Positions 1 through 6,223 of a DNA stretch of 47,882 nt are shown piece by piece. Location of the stretch: NCBI GenBank assembly GCA_947625755.1, contig CANQPJ010000015.1, forward strand, positions 1 through 47,882, in the 5' to 3' direction. The notes below the pieces were generated by a model. That model worked only from the letters and a program-made list of their open reading frames with translations, did no database searches and was not told the origin of the DNA. The stretch is from an uncultured Lachnospiraceae bacterium (GTDB lineage: Bacteria > Bacillota > Clostridia > Lachnospirales > Lachnospiraceae). Made by a program: the position numbers and the translations under genes. Position 1 is the first letter of the stretch. The number at the start of each line of letters is the position of its first letter.

Positions 1-113
1 TTAGAAATTTCAACTGTTTTTTTAACGTAAGTGGAATTTAATCTTTCACACGGAATTTACTTTTACAAGTCAGCATTTTTTGCCATTATATTCCATAGGA
101 ATCAATTTTTTCT

Positions 114-158
114 CATAAAAAGAGCGGAATTTACCTGTTTCGGCAAACTCCGCTCTTA
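114..158 (-). terminator. Terminator of the cotJ operon
   Basis: Hairpin with a ~12-bp stem (AGAGCGGA pairs with TCCGCTCT, one G-U pair further in) directly after the cotJC stop codon. On the minus strand it is followed by CTTTTT, so it would stop cotJ transcription. Confidence 0.75.
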
Positions 159-164
159 AGTTAC

Positions 165-575
165 CTAGTTACATTTGCATCCGCTAGGGTTAAATGCATA
201 GAAGTTCTTTTTATTTAATTCTTCGGTCAGAAGTCTGAGCGCTTCACCAAATCTCTGGAAATGAACGATTTCTCTTTCCCTGAGGAATCTGATAGGGTCA
301 CAAACTTCATTATCTTTTACTAATGTCAAAATATTATCATATGTTTTTCTTGCTTTTTGCTCTGCTGCCATGTCTTCAAATAAGTCCGCAATCGGATCGC
401 CTGACGATTGAAATTCCGTAGCCTGGAACGGTACTCCGCCGGCAGCCTGCGGCCACACGCCCAGAGTATGGTCAACGTAATATTTTTCAAATCCTGCAAT
501 GTCCGTGTCATCACATGGAAGATCTTTGACAAGTTGATGAACAATGGTTCCAACAATCTCAAGGTGACTCAGCTC
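165..575 (-). CDS. cotJC: 3' part of interrupted cotJC (spore coat protein, Mn-catalase-like)
   Basis: Open frame from the attL core to TAG, about 136 codons including the core codons, with no start of its own. It carries the CotJC C-terminal half: SHLEIVGTIVHQL, the WPQAAGGVPF stretch, the REREIVHFQRFGEAL helix and the FYAFNPSGC tail. CotJC belongs to the manganese-catalase/ferritin-like superfamily and is an inner-coat component. The 5' half lies beyond the prophage at 33791-33988. The break falls within the TEEL|SHLE stretch, separating the Glu and His of an ExxH metal-ligand motif, so neither half should bind the dimetal site. Excision would give a ~200-residue protein, near the usual family size. 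Confidence 0.93.
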   Translation of the reverse strand, partial: ELSHLEIVGTIVHQLVKDLPCDDTDIAGFEKYYVDHTLGVWPQAAGGVPFQATEFQSSGDPIADLFEDMAAEQKARKTYDNILTLVKDNEVCDPIRFLREREIVHFQRFGEALRLLTEELNKKNFYAFNPSGCKCN

Positions 576-599
576 ATTCGGTGTTTGACTATATCATTT
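561..599. other. attL: left prophage-host junction
   Basis: Host cotJC runs to the core CAGCTC (570-575); phage sequence follows. The phage arm carries TGACTATATCATTT (586-599), the exact reverse complement of AAATGATATAGTCA at 33771-33784 beside the right core. The core is only 6 bp, as expected for a large serine recombinase, which needs just a central dinucleotide of identity. Confidence 0.85.
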
Positions 600-655
600 G
601 TTAACATTTTAATAGGTAGAAAGTAATAATAAACTGCTTTTTTACTATTTTTATC

Positions 656-702
656 ACACATATGCCTTCCGAGGATTAATCCTGAAGACATATGTGTTTT
701 TT
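656..702 (+). terminator. Plus-strand terminator near attL
   Basis: Stem ACACATATG / CATATGTGT with an inner CTTC/GAAG pairing, followed by six T on the plus strand. No plus-strand gene precedes it in the integrated state. In the excised circle it lies about 130 bp downstream of the integrase, so it is probably the integrase terminator of the circular form. Confidence 0.7.
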
Positions 703-709
703 CTCTTTT

Positions 710-895
710 TTAAGGTTTGCCACAGTCCAAACACTTGTCTAAAATATATTGATTAACACTTTTGCCTTCTGCATCTGCTTTTTTATTTAATATATTTTTT
801 TCTTCCGCTGTCATTCGAACCGTAACCATCACTTTATTTTTCATATACTTTTTATACCTTTTCGCTTGTTTTTCATCATAATATTTGCCACTCAT
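710..895 (-). CDS. Ribbon-helix-helix (Arc/MetJ-like) small protein
   Basis: 61 residues from the ATG at 895, which has GGAGG 11 bases upstream; an in-frame TTG at 913 is less likely. The N-terminal part is rich in Lys/Tyr (DEKQAKRYKKYMKNK). Then comes VMVTVRMTAEEKNIL, a typical RHH beta strand and helix, and GKSVNQYILDKCL, the second helix. Such proteins bind DNA as dimers. It is the first phage gene next to attL and would sit next to the integrase in the circular form. Repressor, accessory and recombination-directionality roles are all possible; the sequence does not decide between them. Confidence 0.75.
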   Translation of the reverse strand: MSGKYYDEKQAKRYKKYMKNKVMVTVRMTAEEKNILNKKADAEGKSVNQYILDKCLDCGKP

Positions 896-936
896 TGGCT
901 GCTGCACCTCCAAATTTATAAATCTTTTTTACATTT

Positions 937-1026
937 TTATCTTTTAAATAACTGGCAAATCAAAACTAAAGTAATAATACTTAACACTATGCTAATTATA
1001 GATAAACTTATATTTAATATCTCCAT
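937..1026 (-). CDS. 29-residue hydrophobic peptide
   Basis: Short ORF with a strong ribosome site (TGGAGG, 6 bases before the ATG at 1026) and stop TAA at 937. Nearly the whole peptide is one hydrophobic helix (Ile/Leu/Val/Ser) ending in a basic FKR. This fits a single membrane-spanning peptide of the kind seen in type I toxins or small phage membrane proteins. No family recognised; the call rests on the ribosome site and composition. Confidence 0.5.
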   Translation of the reverse strand: MEILNISLSIISIVLSIITLVLICQLFKR

Positions 1027-1088
1027 AATAAACCTCCAAAATAAATAATATAATTGCTCTTTATATTTTAATATGTTATACTTGTACC

Positions 1089-1111
1089 AGCAAGGGGATT
1101 TCTCCCCTGCT
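1089..1111 (-). terminator. Hairpin after the 41-residue peptide gene
   Basis: Stem AGCAGGGGA / TCCCCTTGCT around a GAAA tetraloop, 2 bases after the stop at 1113. The T-run is missing, so it may be a weak terminator, an mRNA-stabilising hairpin or part of an antisense-regulated transcript. Confidence 0.5.
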
Positions 1112-1112
1112 G

Positions 1113-1238
1113 TCACATCAGCGATTTAAGTAAGTTGACAAGGGCATTTATCATATTTACAATCGCTGTACAGAGAAGAATTGACTTTATTTTTTTATCG
1201 TCGTTCTTCTCTTTTTTTGTATGTCTGTCCCTGTTCAT
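1113..1238 (-). CDS. 41-residue peptide, charged N-terminus and hydrophobic C-terminus
   Basis: ORF from the ATG at 1238 (AAAGGAG ribosome site) to TGA. Residues 1-18 are almost all charged (KKEKNDDKKIK). Residues 19-41 form a hydrophobic or amphipathic helix (SILLCTAIVNMINALVNLL). It has its own near-perfect promoter with palindromic sites just upstream and a hairpin directly after it, so it is a self-contained transcription unit between the RHH gene and the endolysin. Toxin-like or lysis-accessory roles are possible; no family recognised. Confidence 0.55.
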   Translation of the reverse strand: MNRDRHTKKEKNDDKKIKSILLCTAIVNMINALVNLLKSLM

Positions 1239-1264
1239 TTATCTGTACTCCTTTCTTTAGATTT

Positions 1265-1319
1265 GTTAAAGTATTTCTTTAACTATCTTTATTATACACT
1301 ATATGCTAGCATATGTCAA
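1265..1319 (-). promoter_or_regulatory. Consensus sigma-A promoter with two palindromes
   Basis: On the minus strand TTGACA (1314-1319), a 17-base spacer and TATAAT (1291-1296) match the vegetative consensus exactly. The spacer contains the perfect palindrome ATATGCTAGCATAT. GTTAAAG-n5-CTTTAAC (1265-1283) lies at the transcription start region. Both look like operators, or the second like a 5' mRNA hairpin. It drives the 41-residue peptide gene. Confidence 0.8.
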
Positions 1320-1327
1320 CACTTTTT

Positions 1328-2050
1328 TTAAATTTTTTTTGTGTTTTTTAGAACAATCCAACGATTGTTACCCTTATATTTAATCTGCCCATATTTATAT
1401 TTTGTTCCTTTGTAAGTTTTGTAAATTCCTATTTTTGTTCCTTTCGGTAATTTAGCTTTAATTTTGGATTTTTTCCCAATTTTATGATAAACCCTTACTT
1501 TTACTTGTTTTTTCGTTGTCTTAACCATATACAATTTTTTAGGAATGAGGAATAAATATTTTACATATTTCTCCCATGCAGCCTTTGTAGTGTTGCCGCA
1601 GCTGCTTTTTGTATTATATGGATCCAGTATTGTTATCTTCTTGCCATCATATTTTTCAATAAAAACAAAATGACCCGACTGTGTCCAAATGGATTTGCCC
1701 ATACAGGCAATTCCAACATATTCACCACTCTTAATCTTTGACAGAAAGTCTTTTACTACTGCTGCATTGGACTTACCATAAAGGCTTGTCCAATTAAGCT
1801 GTGTGGCTCCTTCATATCCATAGTGCTTAAGTGCTTTAATTATCCCGCTGTAATATGTTCCACTACCGTTACAAGCACAACCATTAGCCTGCATCCATTT
1901 TGCTGTCTTTGCTGGAGTTATAGAACTGTCTAAATGATACACAGCATCCGCTACTGCTGTCGGTCCACATCCTGCTGCTGCGATTGTTTCTCCGGAATAG
2001 TCCTGTCTTGCCCATTTGCTGTTGGTTTGCTTAAAATTCTTATAATCCAT
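1328..2050 (-). CDS. Endolysin: C39-like cysteine peptidase with SH3-like tail
   Basis: 240 residues. The N-terminal domain has the papain-like C39-type motif AAAGCGPTAVADAV around residues 25-38 (catalytic Cys). SGHFVFIEKY near residue 128 supplies the His, and ILDPYNT the Asp/Asn. Residues ~175-240 are basic and resemble an SH3b-type cell-wall-binding domain (VKVRVYHKIGKKSKIKAKLPKGTKIGIY). It cleaves host peptidoglycan at lysis. It follows the holin gene by 2 bases, the usual lysis cassette order. Bond specificity (amidase or endopeptidase) cannot be read from the sequence. Confidence 0.85.
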   Translation of the reverse strand: MDYKNFKQTNSKWARQDYSGETIAAAGCGPTAVADAVYHLDSSITPAKTAKWMQANGCACNGSGTYYSGIIKALKHYGYEGATQLNWTSLYGKSNAAVVKDFLSKIKSGEYVGIACMGKSIWTQSGHFVFIEKYDGKKITILDPYNTKSSCGNTTKAAWEKYVKYLFLIPKKLYMVKTTKKQVKVRVYHKIGKKSKIKAKLPKGTKIGIYKTYKGTKYKYGQIKYKGNNRWIVLKNTKKI

Positions 2051-2052
2051 AT

Positions 2053-2406
2053 CTACACCTCACTTTCTTTCTTTTCAGATTGAAGAACATTTATTATTTT
2101 TTTTGGTAATAATCCGGGATGTATTACTTCCAGATTTTCAATGATACTTCCGATTTCATTTAGTATAATGTAGCACATTACCGGCTTGAGTATTGGCATT
2201 GTAAAACCTAAATCTATGTATTTACAGCTGTATTCAATTAATGCGCTCAACATTATCGCTAGAATGTACCCAATCTTGTGATACAGTCCCTCTCTCATTT
2301 TTTGAGATTTATAATTTCCGTTTTTAATGGCTCCAATCAAGCCAGATACTATATCCAAAACCATAAAAATTAAAACTAATGTTGCAATAATGACTAATAA
2401 TTTCAT
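2053..2406 (-). CDS. Phage holin (TcdE/phi29-like holin family)
   Basis: 117 residues with hydrophobic segments at about 4-24, 45-65 and 70-90: a first helix containing DIVSGLIGA, a second after GLYHKIGYILAIMLSALIEY, and a third around CYIILNEIGSIIENLE. The DIVSG and YxxNExxSIxEN patterns mark the phage_holin_4 (TcdE-like) family. It makes the membrane lesion that releases the endolysin. The ATG overlaps the stop of the glycosyltransferase gene (ATGA), so the two are translationally coupled. Confidence 0.9.
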   Translation of the reverse strand: MKLLVIIATLVLIFMVLDIVSGLIGAIKNGNYKSQKMREGLYHKIGYILAIMLSALIEYSCKYIDLGFTMPILKPVMCYIILNEIGSIIENLEVIHPGLLPKKIINVLQSEKKESEV

Positions 2407-3398
2407 TCTGTTTCTCCTTCCTTTCCTGTAATTCTGTTTAACCAGTCGCTAAAAGTTAACTTTTCTAGAAACAACCCCTCTTTATACATCCTATTTTTAA
2501 TTGACATGATTATCTGATTTTTAACATCATAAGGAGTTGATTCATACACTTCTCGAAAGGCGGTCAAGTACTCCTTAAACCTCTTTTCTACATTTTTTTT
2601 ATAGTCCTTGTTTTCATCCTGCCACCATTCATCTTTATTCAATGTATAATAAGCATCAAATATCATTGTTGTGACACAGATTTGTGCCTGATCTAATCGT
2701 CCTCTTTTTAGCAACTCTTTAATTAATGCTGTATTACTTTCCAGCATATTGTTATATGTTTTTAACATATATTTTTCATCGTGCCGGCATACCGATGTAT
2801 CTCTCCATTTCCATAAATAAAATGCTTGTGGAAGATATTTATATCGTTCCCCTGCCATGACTTTGCAAAGAATATTAAAGTAGCTGTCCTCGTGAATTGT
2901 CAATTTATCATTCCACCGTATATTGTTATCTATAAGGAACTGTCTTCTGTGTATTTTGCCATGTACAAATGTAACATCCATATCTCTGTTTATATAGATT
3001 ACTTCTCTTGTAGATGGATATCTCGTTTCCTCGATAAATAAACTTGACATGCTGTCAAATCCACCATTTCGGAGCTCTCTGAATATAATCCAAAGCCCAC
3101 ACGCATTAAAAAACATATCGTCAGCATCGCAGTACATTACATATTCAGCTGTGGCGGAATCCAGGCATTTATTCCGTGCTGCTGAAACTCCTTTGTGTTC
3201 CTGCTCTATGTATTTAATTGCAAAATCGTAATTTTTTAGAAATTCTTCAGACAATTTAATTTCTGACCCATCATTGCAAATAATTACTCCTATATCATTA
3301 AAATCAATGTTTTGCTGAATAGATATACTGTCCAGTAAAGGTTTTATCGTTTCCTCTTTTTCATCGTATTGCGGTATTAGTATTTCTAATTTTTTCAT
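2403..3398 (-). CDS. Family 2 glycosyltransferase carried by the phage
   Basis: 331 residues from the ATG at 3398 (AGGAGG ribosome site). The GT-A fold is clear: LEILIPQYDEKEETI at the start, VIICNDGS, the KGVSAARNKCLDSA motif and the metal-binding CDADDMF. Then follow an acceptor-side HEDSYFN motif and a helical C-terminus. It transfers a sugar from a nucleotide donor. It lies between the repeat-built tail fibre gene and the holin, in the late operon, which suggests modification of the virion (the fibre) or of the host surface. No signal peptide or membrane segment is seen, so the enzyme should be cytoplasmic. Confidence 0.88.
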   Translation of the reverse strand: MKKLEILIPQYDEKEETIKPLLDSISIQQNIDFNDIGVIICNDGSEIKLSEEFLKNYDFAIKYIEQEHKGVSAARNKCLDSATAEYVMYCDADDMFFNACGLWIIFRELRNGGFDSMSSLFIEETRYPSTREVIYINRDMDVTFVHGKIHRRQFLIDNNIRWNDKLTIHEDSYFNILCKVMAGERYKYLPQAFYLWKWRDTSVCRHDEKYMLKTYNNMLESNTALIKELLKRGRLDQAQICVTTMIFDAYYTLNKDEWWQDENKDYKKNVEKRFKEYLTAFREVYESTPYDVKNQIIMSIKNRMYKEGLFLEKLTFSDWLNRITGKEGETE

Positions 3399-3418
3399 TT
3401 TCTGCCTCCTATTGCTTC

Positions 3419-4393
3419 CTATTGAGCTAAAACCCATGATACACTGCCATATCCATTTGCAACTAATATTTTTCCTGCATCTTCTCTGCTCGGAGTTGGA
3501 ATAAGCATTCCGCCATGTGAAGGCATATATGAGTTGAATGTTTGGGAAAATGTGCTATTGAATACAATTTGCGATGCTAAATTACTGATAAAACTGCTGT
3601 TAAACGCTAATGCGTGTGTGAATGTGCTGTTGCCAGCAAAGGCACTAGCAAATGCAGAGCTGTTTAACAACATATTTGCATTTTCAGATATAAAATATGA
3701 ATTAGATGCCAATCTGGCATAATTACTATTGCTTGCCATTGCATCTCCAAGTCCTTTGGAAAACATGCTATTAAATGTAATTTGTGATGCTAAATCCCTT
3801 ATGAAATTGCTGTTAAACGCTAATGCGTGTGTGAATGTGCTGTTGCCAGCAAAGGCACTAGCAAATGCAGAGCTTTGTACCAGCATATTTGCATTTTCAG
3901 ACATGAAATATGAATTAGATGCCAATCTGGCATAATTACTATTGCTTGCCATTGCACTTCCAAGTTCCCGAGAAAATATGCTATTAAATGTAATTTGCGA
4001 AGCTAAATCATTGATAAAACTGTTGTTAAACGCTAATGCGTTTATGAATGTGCTATTGCCGGCAAAGGCACTAGTAAATGCCGAATTGGATGCCAATGCT
4101 GAATATTTGCTATTGTGTGACATATCATATGTTAATATTGAGGTAAAATCGGGGGTTGAAGCTATTTTTGAACCTAATTGATTGACAAAAGTTGTATTCT
4201 GTACAAGTTCTTTTGGTAATGTTTCAATTTTTTCTTCAACAGCTTCGCTTTTCTCTTTTGCATTATCTGCAATATTCTTTGCATCTGATGTGATATTATC
4301 TATTTTGCATAGTCCATCTACAATAGCTCCTCGTACTTCTCTTCCATACTTTGCTTCTTTTATAATTTCAATTTCACTATCTATAATGCTCAT
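3419..4393 (-). CDS. Repeat-built tail fibre / receptor-binding protein
   Basis: 324 residues from the ATG at 4393 (AAAGGAG ribosome site). Residues ~1-75 resemble baseplate-attachment ends (IIDSEIEIIKEAKYGREVRGAIVDGL) followed by coiled coil. Residues ~90-285 contain nearly three copies of a 71-residue unit rich in Asn, Ser, Ala and Phe, with an internal ~10-residue rhythm (AFAGNSTF, ALAFNSNF, LASNSYF), likely a beta-helix or solenoid shaft. The end (REDAGKILVANGYGSVSWVLAQ) matches the short C-terminal module common on Firmicute phage fibres. It lies directly downstream of the tail hub gene. Receptor unknown. Confidence 0.82.
   Translation of the reverse strand: MSIIDSEIEIIKEAKYGREVRGAIVDGLCKIDNITSDAKNIADNAKEKSEAVEEKIETLPKELVQNTTFVNQLGSKIASTPDFTSILTYDMSHNSKYSALASNSAFTSAFAGNSTFINALAFNNSFINDLASQITFNSIFSRELGSAMASNSNYARLASNSYFMSENANMLVQSSAFASAFAGNSTFTHALAFNSNFIRDLASQITFNSMFSKGLGDAMASNSNYARLASNSYFISENANMLLNSSAFASAFAGNSTFTHALAFNSSFISNLASQIVFNSTFSQTFNSYMPSHGGMLIPTPSREDAGKILVANGYGSVSWVLAQ
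3540..4117. repeat. 213-bp tandem repeat inside the tail fibre gene
   Basis: Period 213 bp (71 codons): the string taaacgctaatgcg recurs at 3601, 3814 and 4027. The first two units are nearly identical, while the third has diverged more. The frame is kept, so unit number can change by recombination without breaking the protein. Confidence 0.9.
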
Positions 4394-4412
4394 TTTTATT
4401 AGCTCCTTTCTT

Positions 4413-5498
4413 TTATCTCTTTTGCCTTGCAGAATAATATATCTCTCCAAAAGTCAGCTGTGTATTCCAGACATCATTAATATCACAAGTCAATTGAGTC
4501 AGTTCCAAACGTTCGCTAATCCCAAAGTGAGGGCACGAGATAAGATAAGTGTGATAAATGTCAAATTCTTCCGGAGTTATTCCTAATCCTTTTAAGTCAA
4601 TCGCACTAATTGTGATTGTTTGTTTTATTTTGGAATTATTTTTAAGCCAATTTTGTGCAGCAGATTTTAGTGCACTTGTTGATTTAATGGATTCAAATTT
4701 ATGGACCTTAACTATGCATCCATAGTTTGATATTGCTTCTGCATCATCAACATACATTTCCTCTGTCCCAAGAGTTCCCATTGGCTTATCATCATCTGTC
4801 AGAGGAATACACCTTGTGCACAACTCATCGAAATTGTTTGTGACTGATAGGCTCTGCATATTTGATCCTAATATGATTTCTGTATCTGAATCGCGATTTT
4901 GTAATCCATTCGGATTACATTCAAGGGCTCGATGGGGAATATTCCTTTCATCAAATGTCTCGATTATTTCGTACCTTAAATGATTTGTTAATTGCTCATC
5001 ACATAGTGCTTCTAATGTGGTGCGCTCCCATGATGGTTGATAATCCTTAATTTCCGTTTGAGATGTAAAACTATTCATTGTCAGATATCCATCCTCGTCT
5101 ACCTGATGATTGTGATTTTTTATTAATGTATCGACAATTTTTTGCAATGTATTGTTTATCATGACTGTGTTCATGTAGTTTATTGTATCATTTAGTACAC
5201 CTAACCAGCCCTCACATGTCACTGCTTTGTACATTTTTCCTGAACTGTCAACGTTTAGTGTGATTAGAATTATCCGCCCACTAAATTTCTGTTTTCCATC
5301 CATAGGGTTATTAATTCTTACAGATGTCTTAAATTCATGAAGTAAATCATACCCAATGTTATCCGGATATATGTTAAAAGTAAAACTCGGAGTTTTATTT
5401 TTTTCTTTTGTAAACTTTCCTGTAATTCTGTTTTTGCTTCTCTTACTATTAATGACGATATAATTCAGATCACCATTGTTTATGGTCACGTTATACAT
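4413..5498 (-). CDS. Tail hub / tail-associated protein (baseplate)
   Basis: 361 residues, placed between Dit and the fibre, the usual position of the Tal/hub protein. The N-terminus (MYNVTINNGDLNYIVINSKRSKNRITGKFTKEKNKTPSF) and the central WERTTLEALCDEQLTNHLRYEIIET segment resemble the hub fold of siphovirus baseplates. The short length means no large peptidase domain, so the exact family is uncertain. Its start overlaps the Dit stop. The C-terminus runs into the upstream region of the fibre gene. Confidence 0.75.
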   Translation of the reverse strand: MYNVTINNGDLNYIVINSKRSKNRITGKFTKEKNKTPSFTFNIYPDNIGYDLLHEFKTSVRINNPMDGKQKFSGRIILITLNVDSSGKMYKAVTCEGWLGVLNDTINYMNTVMINNTLQKIVDTLIKNHNHQVDEDGYLTMNSFTSQTEIKDYQPSWERTTLEALCDEQLTNHLRYEIIETFDERNIPHRALECNPNGLQNRDSDTEIILGSNMQSLSVTNNFDELCTRCIPLTDDDKPMGTLGTEEMYVDDAEAISNYGCIVKVHKFESIKSTSALKSAAQNWLKNNSKIKQTITISAIDLKGLGITPEEFDIYHTYLISCPHFGISERLELTQLTCDINDVWNTQLTFGEIYYSARQKR

Positions 5499-6223
5499 TA
5501 CAACTCCTCTCTTATCATCGATATTGTCATTATATTTTTTTTCATACCTCCTTCAATATTTGTTATGTTGATAATATTACTTCCGGGATATAGTAAAAAT
5601 GATGCTTCTGTTCCTGATGTTAATGTGTATCTCACATTATCAACCATAACTAGTACCCGGTATGCTTCAAATGTGGGAGTAAAAGGTATTGGAACAACTG
5701 AATGGTTATAGATTTCAATATTTTTTCCTACCACAAGTTCAAATTCTGTAGTAGGTACTATTCCATGTTCCAAATCAAAATTATCCCATAACCAATCATT
5801 TGTGTCAGCTGTATTCCATATTTTAAAAGGATAGCATTTAAATGTTATGGTTATCTCGCAAAATCCTCTTTCATTTTCAGCCGGAATGACATTTATACAT
5901 TCTCCGAGAAAGTGATATTCTGGTGTTGCTGTGTCTTGGAGTTCTGCCTTCACTGGCATTAGCAACCAGTTGTTTATTTCTGTAAGCGTAAGCTCCAAAT
6001 CTCGTGTATCGTCCTCAATCAATTGACACGTATATGTTATTTCTCGTTCTTCAAACGTTGGAAATCCTATTACTTCGTCAAAATTGTAAGCTCCACTTTT
6101 ATATGGCAAACTCTGTCTATTATTAATTTTAGCGGGAGGTGATATAGCATACTGATCTATAAATATCTTAAACTGTTCTAAAGCATTAATTTTATTGAAT
6201 ATAAATGTTCTATGTTCATCCAA
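5498..6223 (-). CDS. Distal tail protein (Dit)
   Basis: 241 residues. The pattern near the N-terminus (PPAKINNRQSLPYKSGAYNFDE), EREITYTCQLI, the ITITFKCYPFKIW strand and the C-terminal galectin-like part (YPGSNIINITNIEG) are typical of the sipho_tail/Dit family. Dit forms the ring joining the tail tube to the baseplate. It overlaps the tape measure gene by 8 bases. Confidence 0.9.
   Translation of the reverse strand: MDEHRTFIFNKINALEQFKIFIDQYAISPPAKINNRQSLPYKSGAYNFDEVIGFPTFEEREITYTCQLIEDDTRDLELTLTEINNWLLMPVKAELQDTATPEYHFLGECINVIPAENERGFCEITITFKCYPFKIWNTADTNDWLWDNFDLEHGIVPTTEFELVVGKNIEIYNHSVVPIPFTPTFEAYRVLVMVDNVRYTLTSGTEASFLLYPGSNIINITNIEGGMKKNIMTISMIREEL

Noticed and set aside
3534-4181. Three plus-strand ORFs
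   Set aside because: They are mirror frames of the tail fibre repeats and share no ribosome site or known domain.
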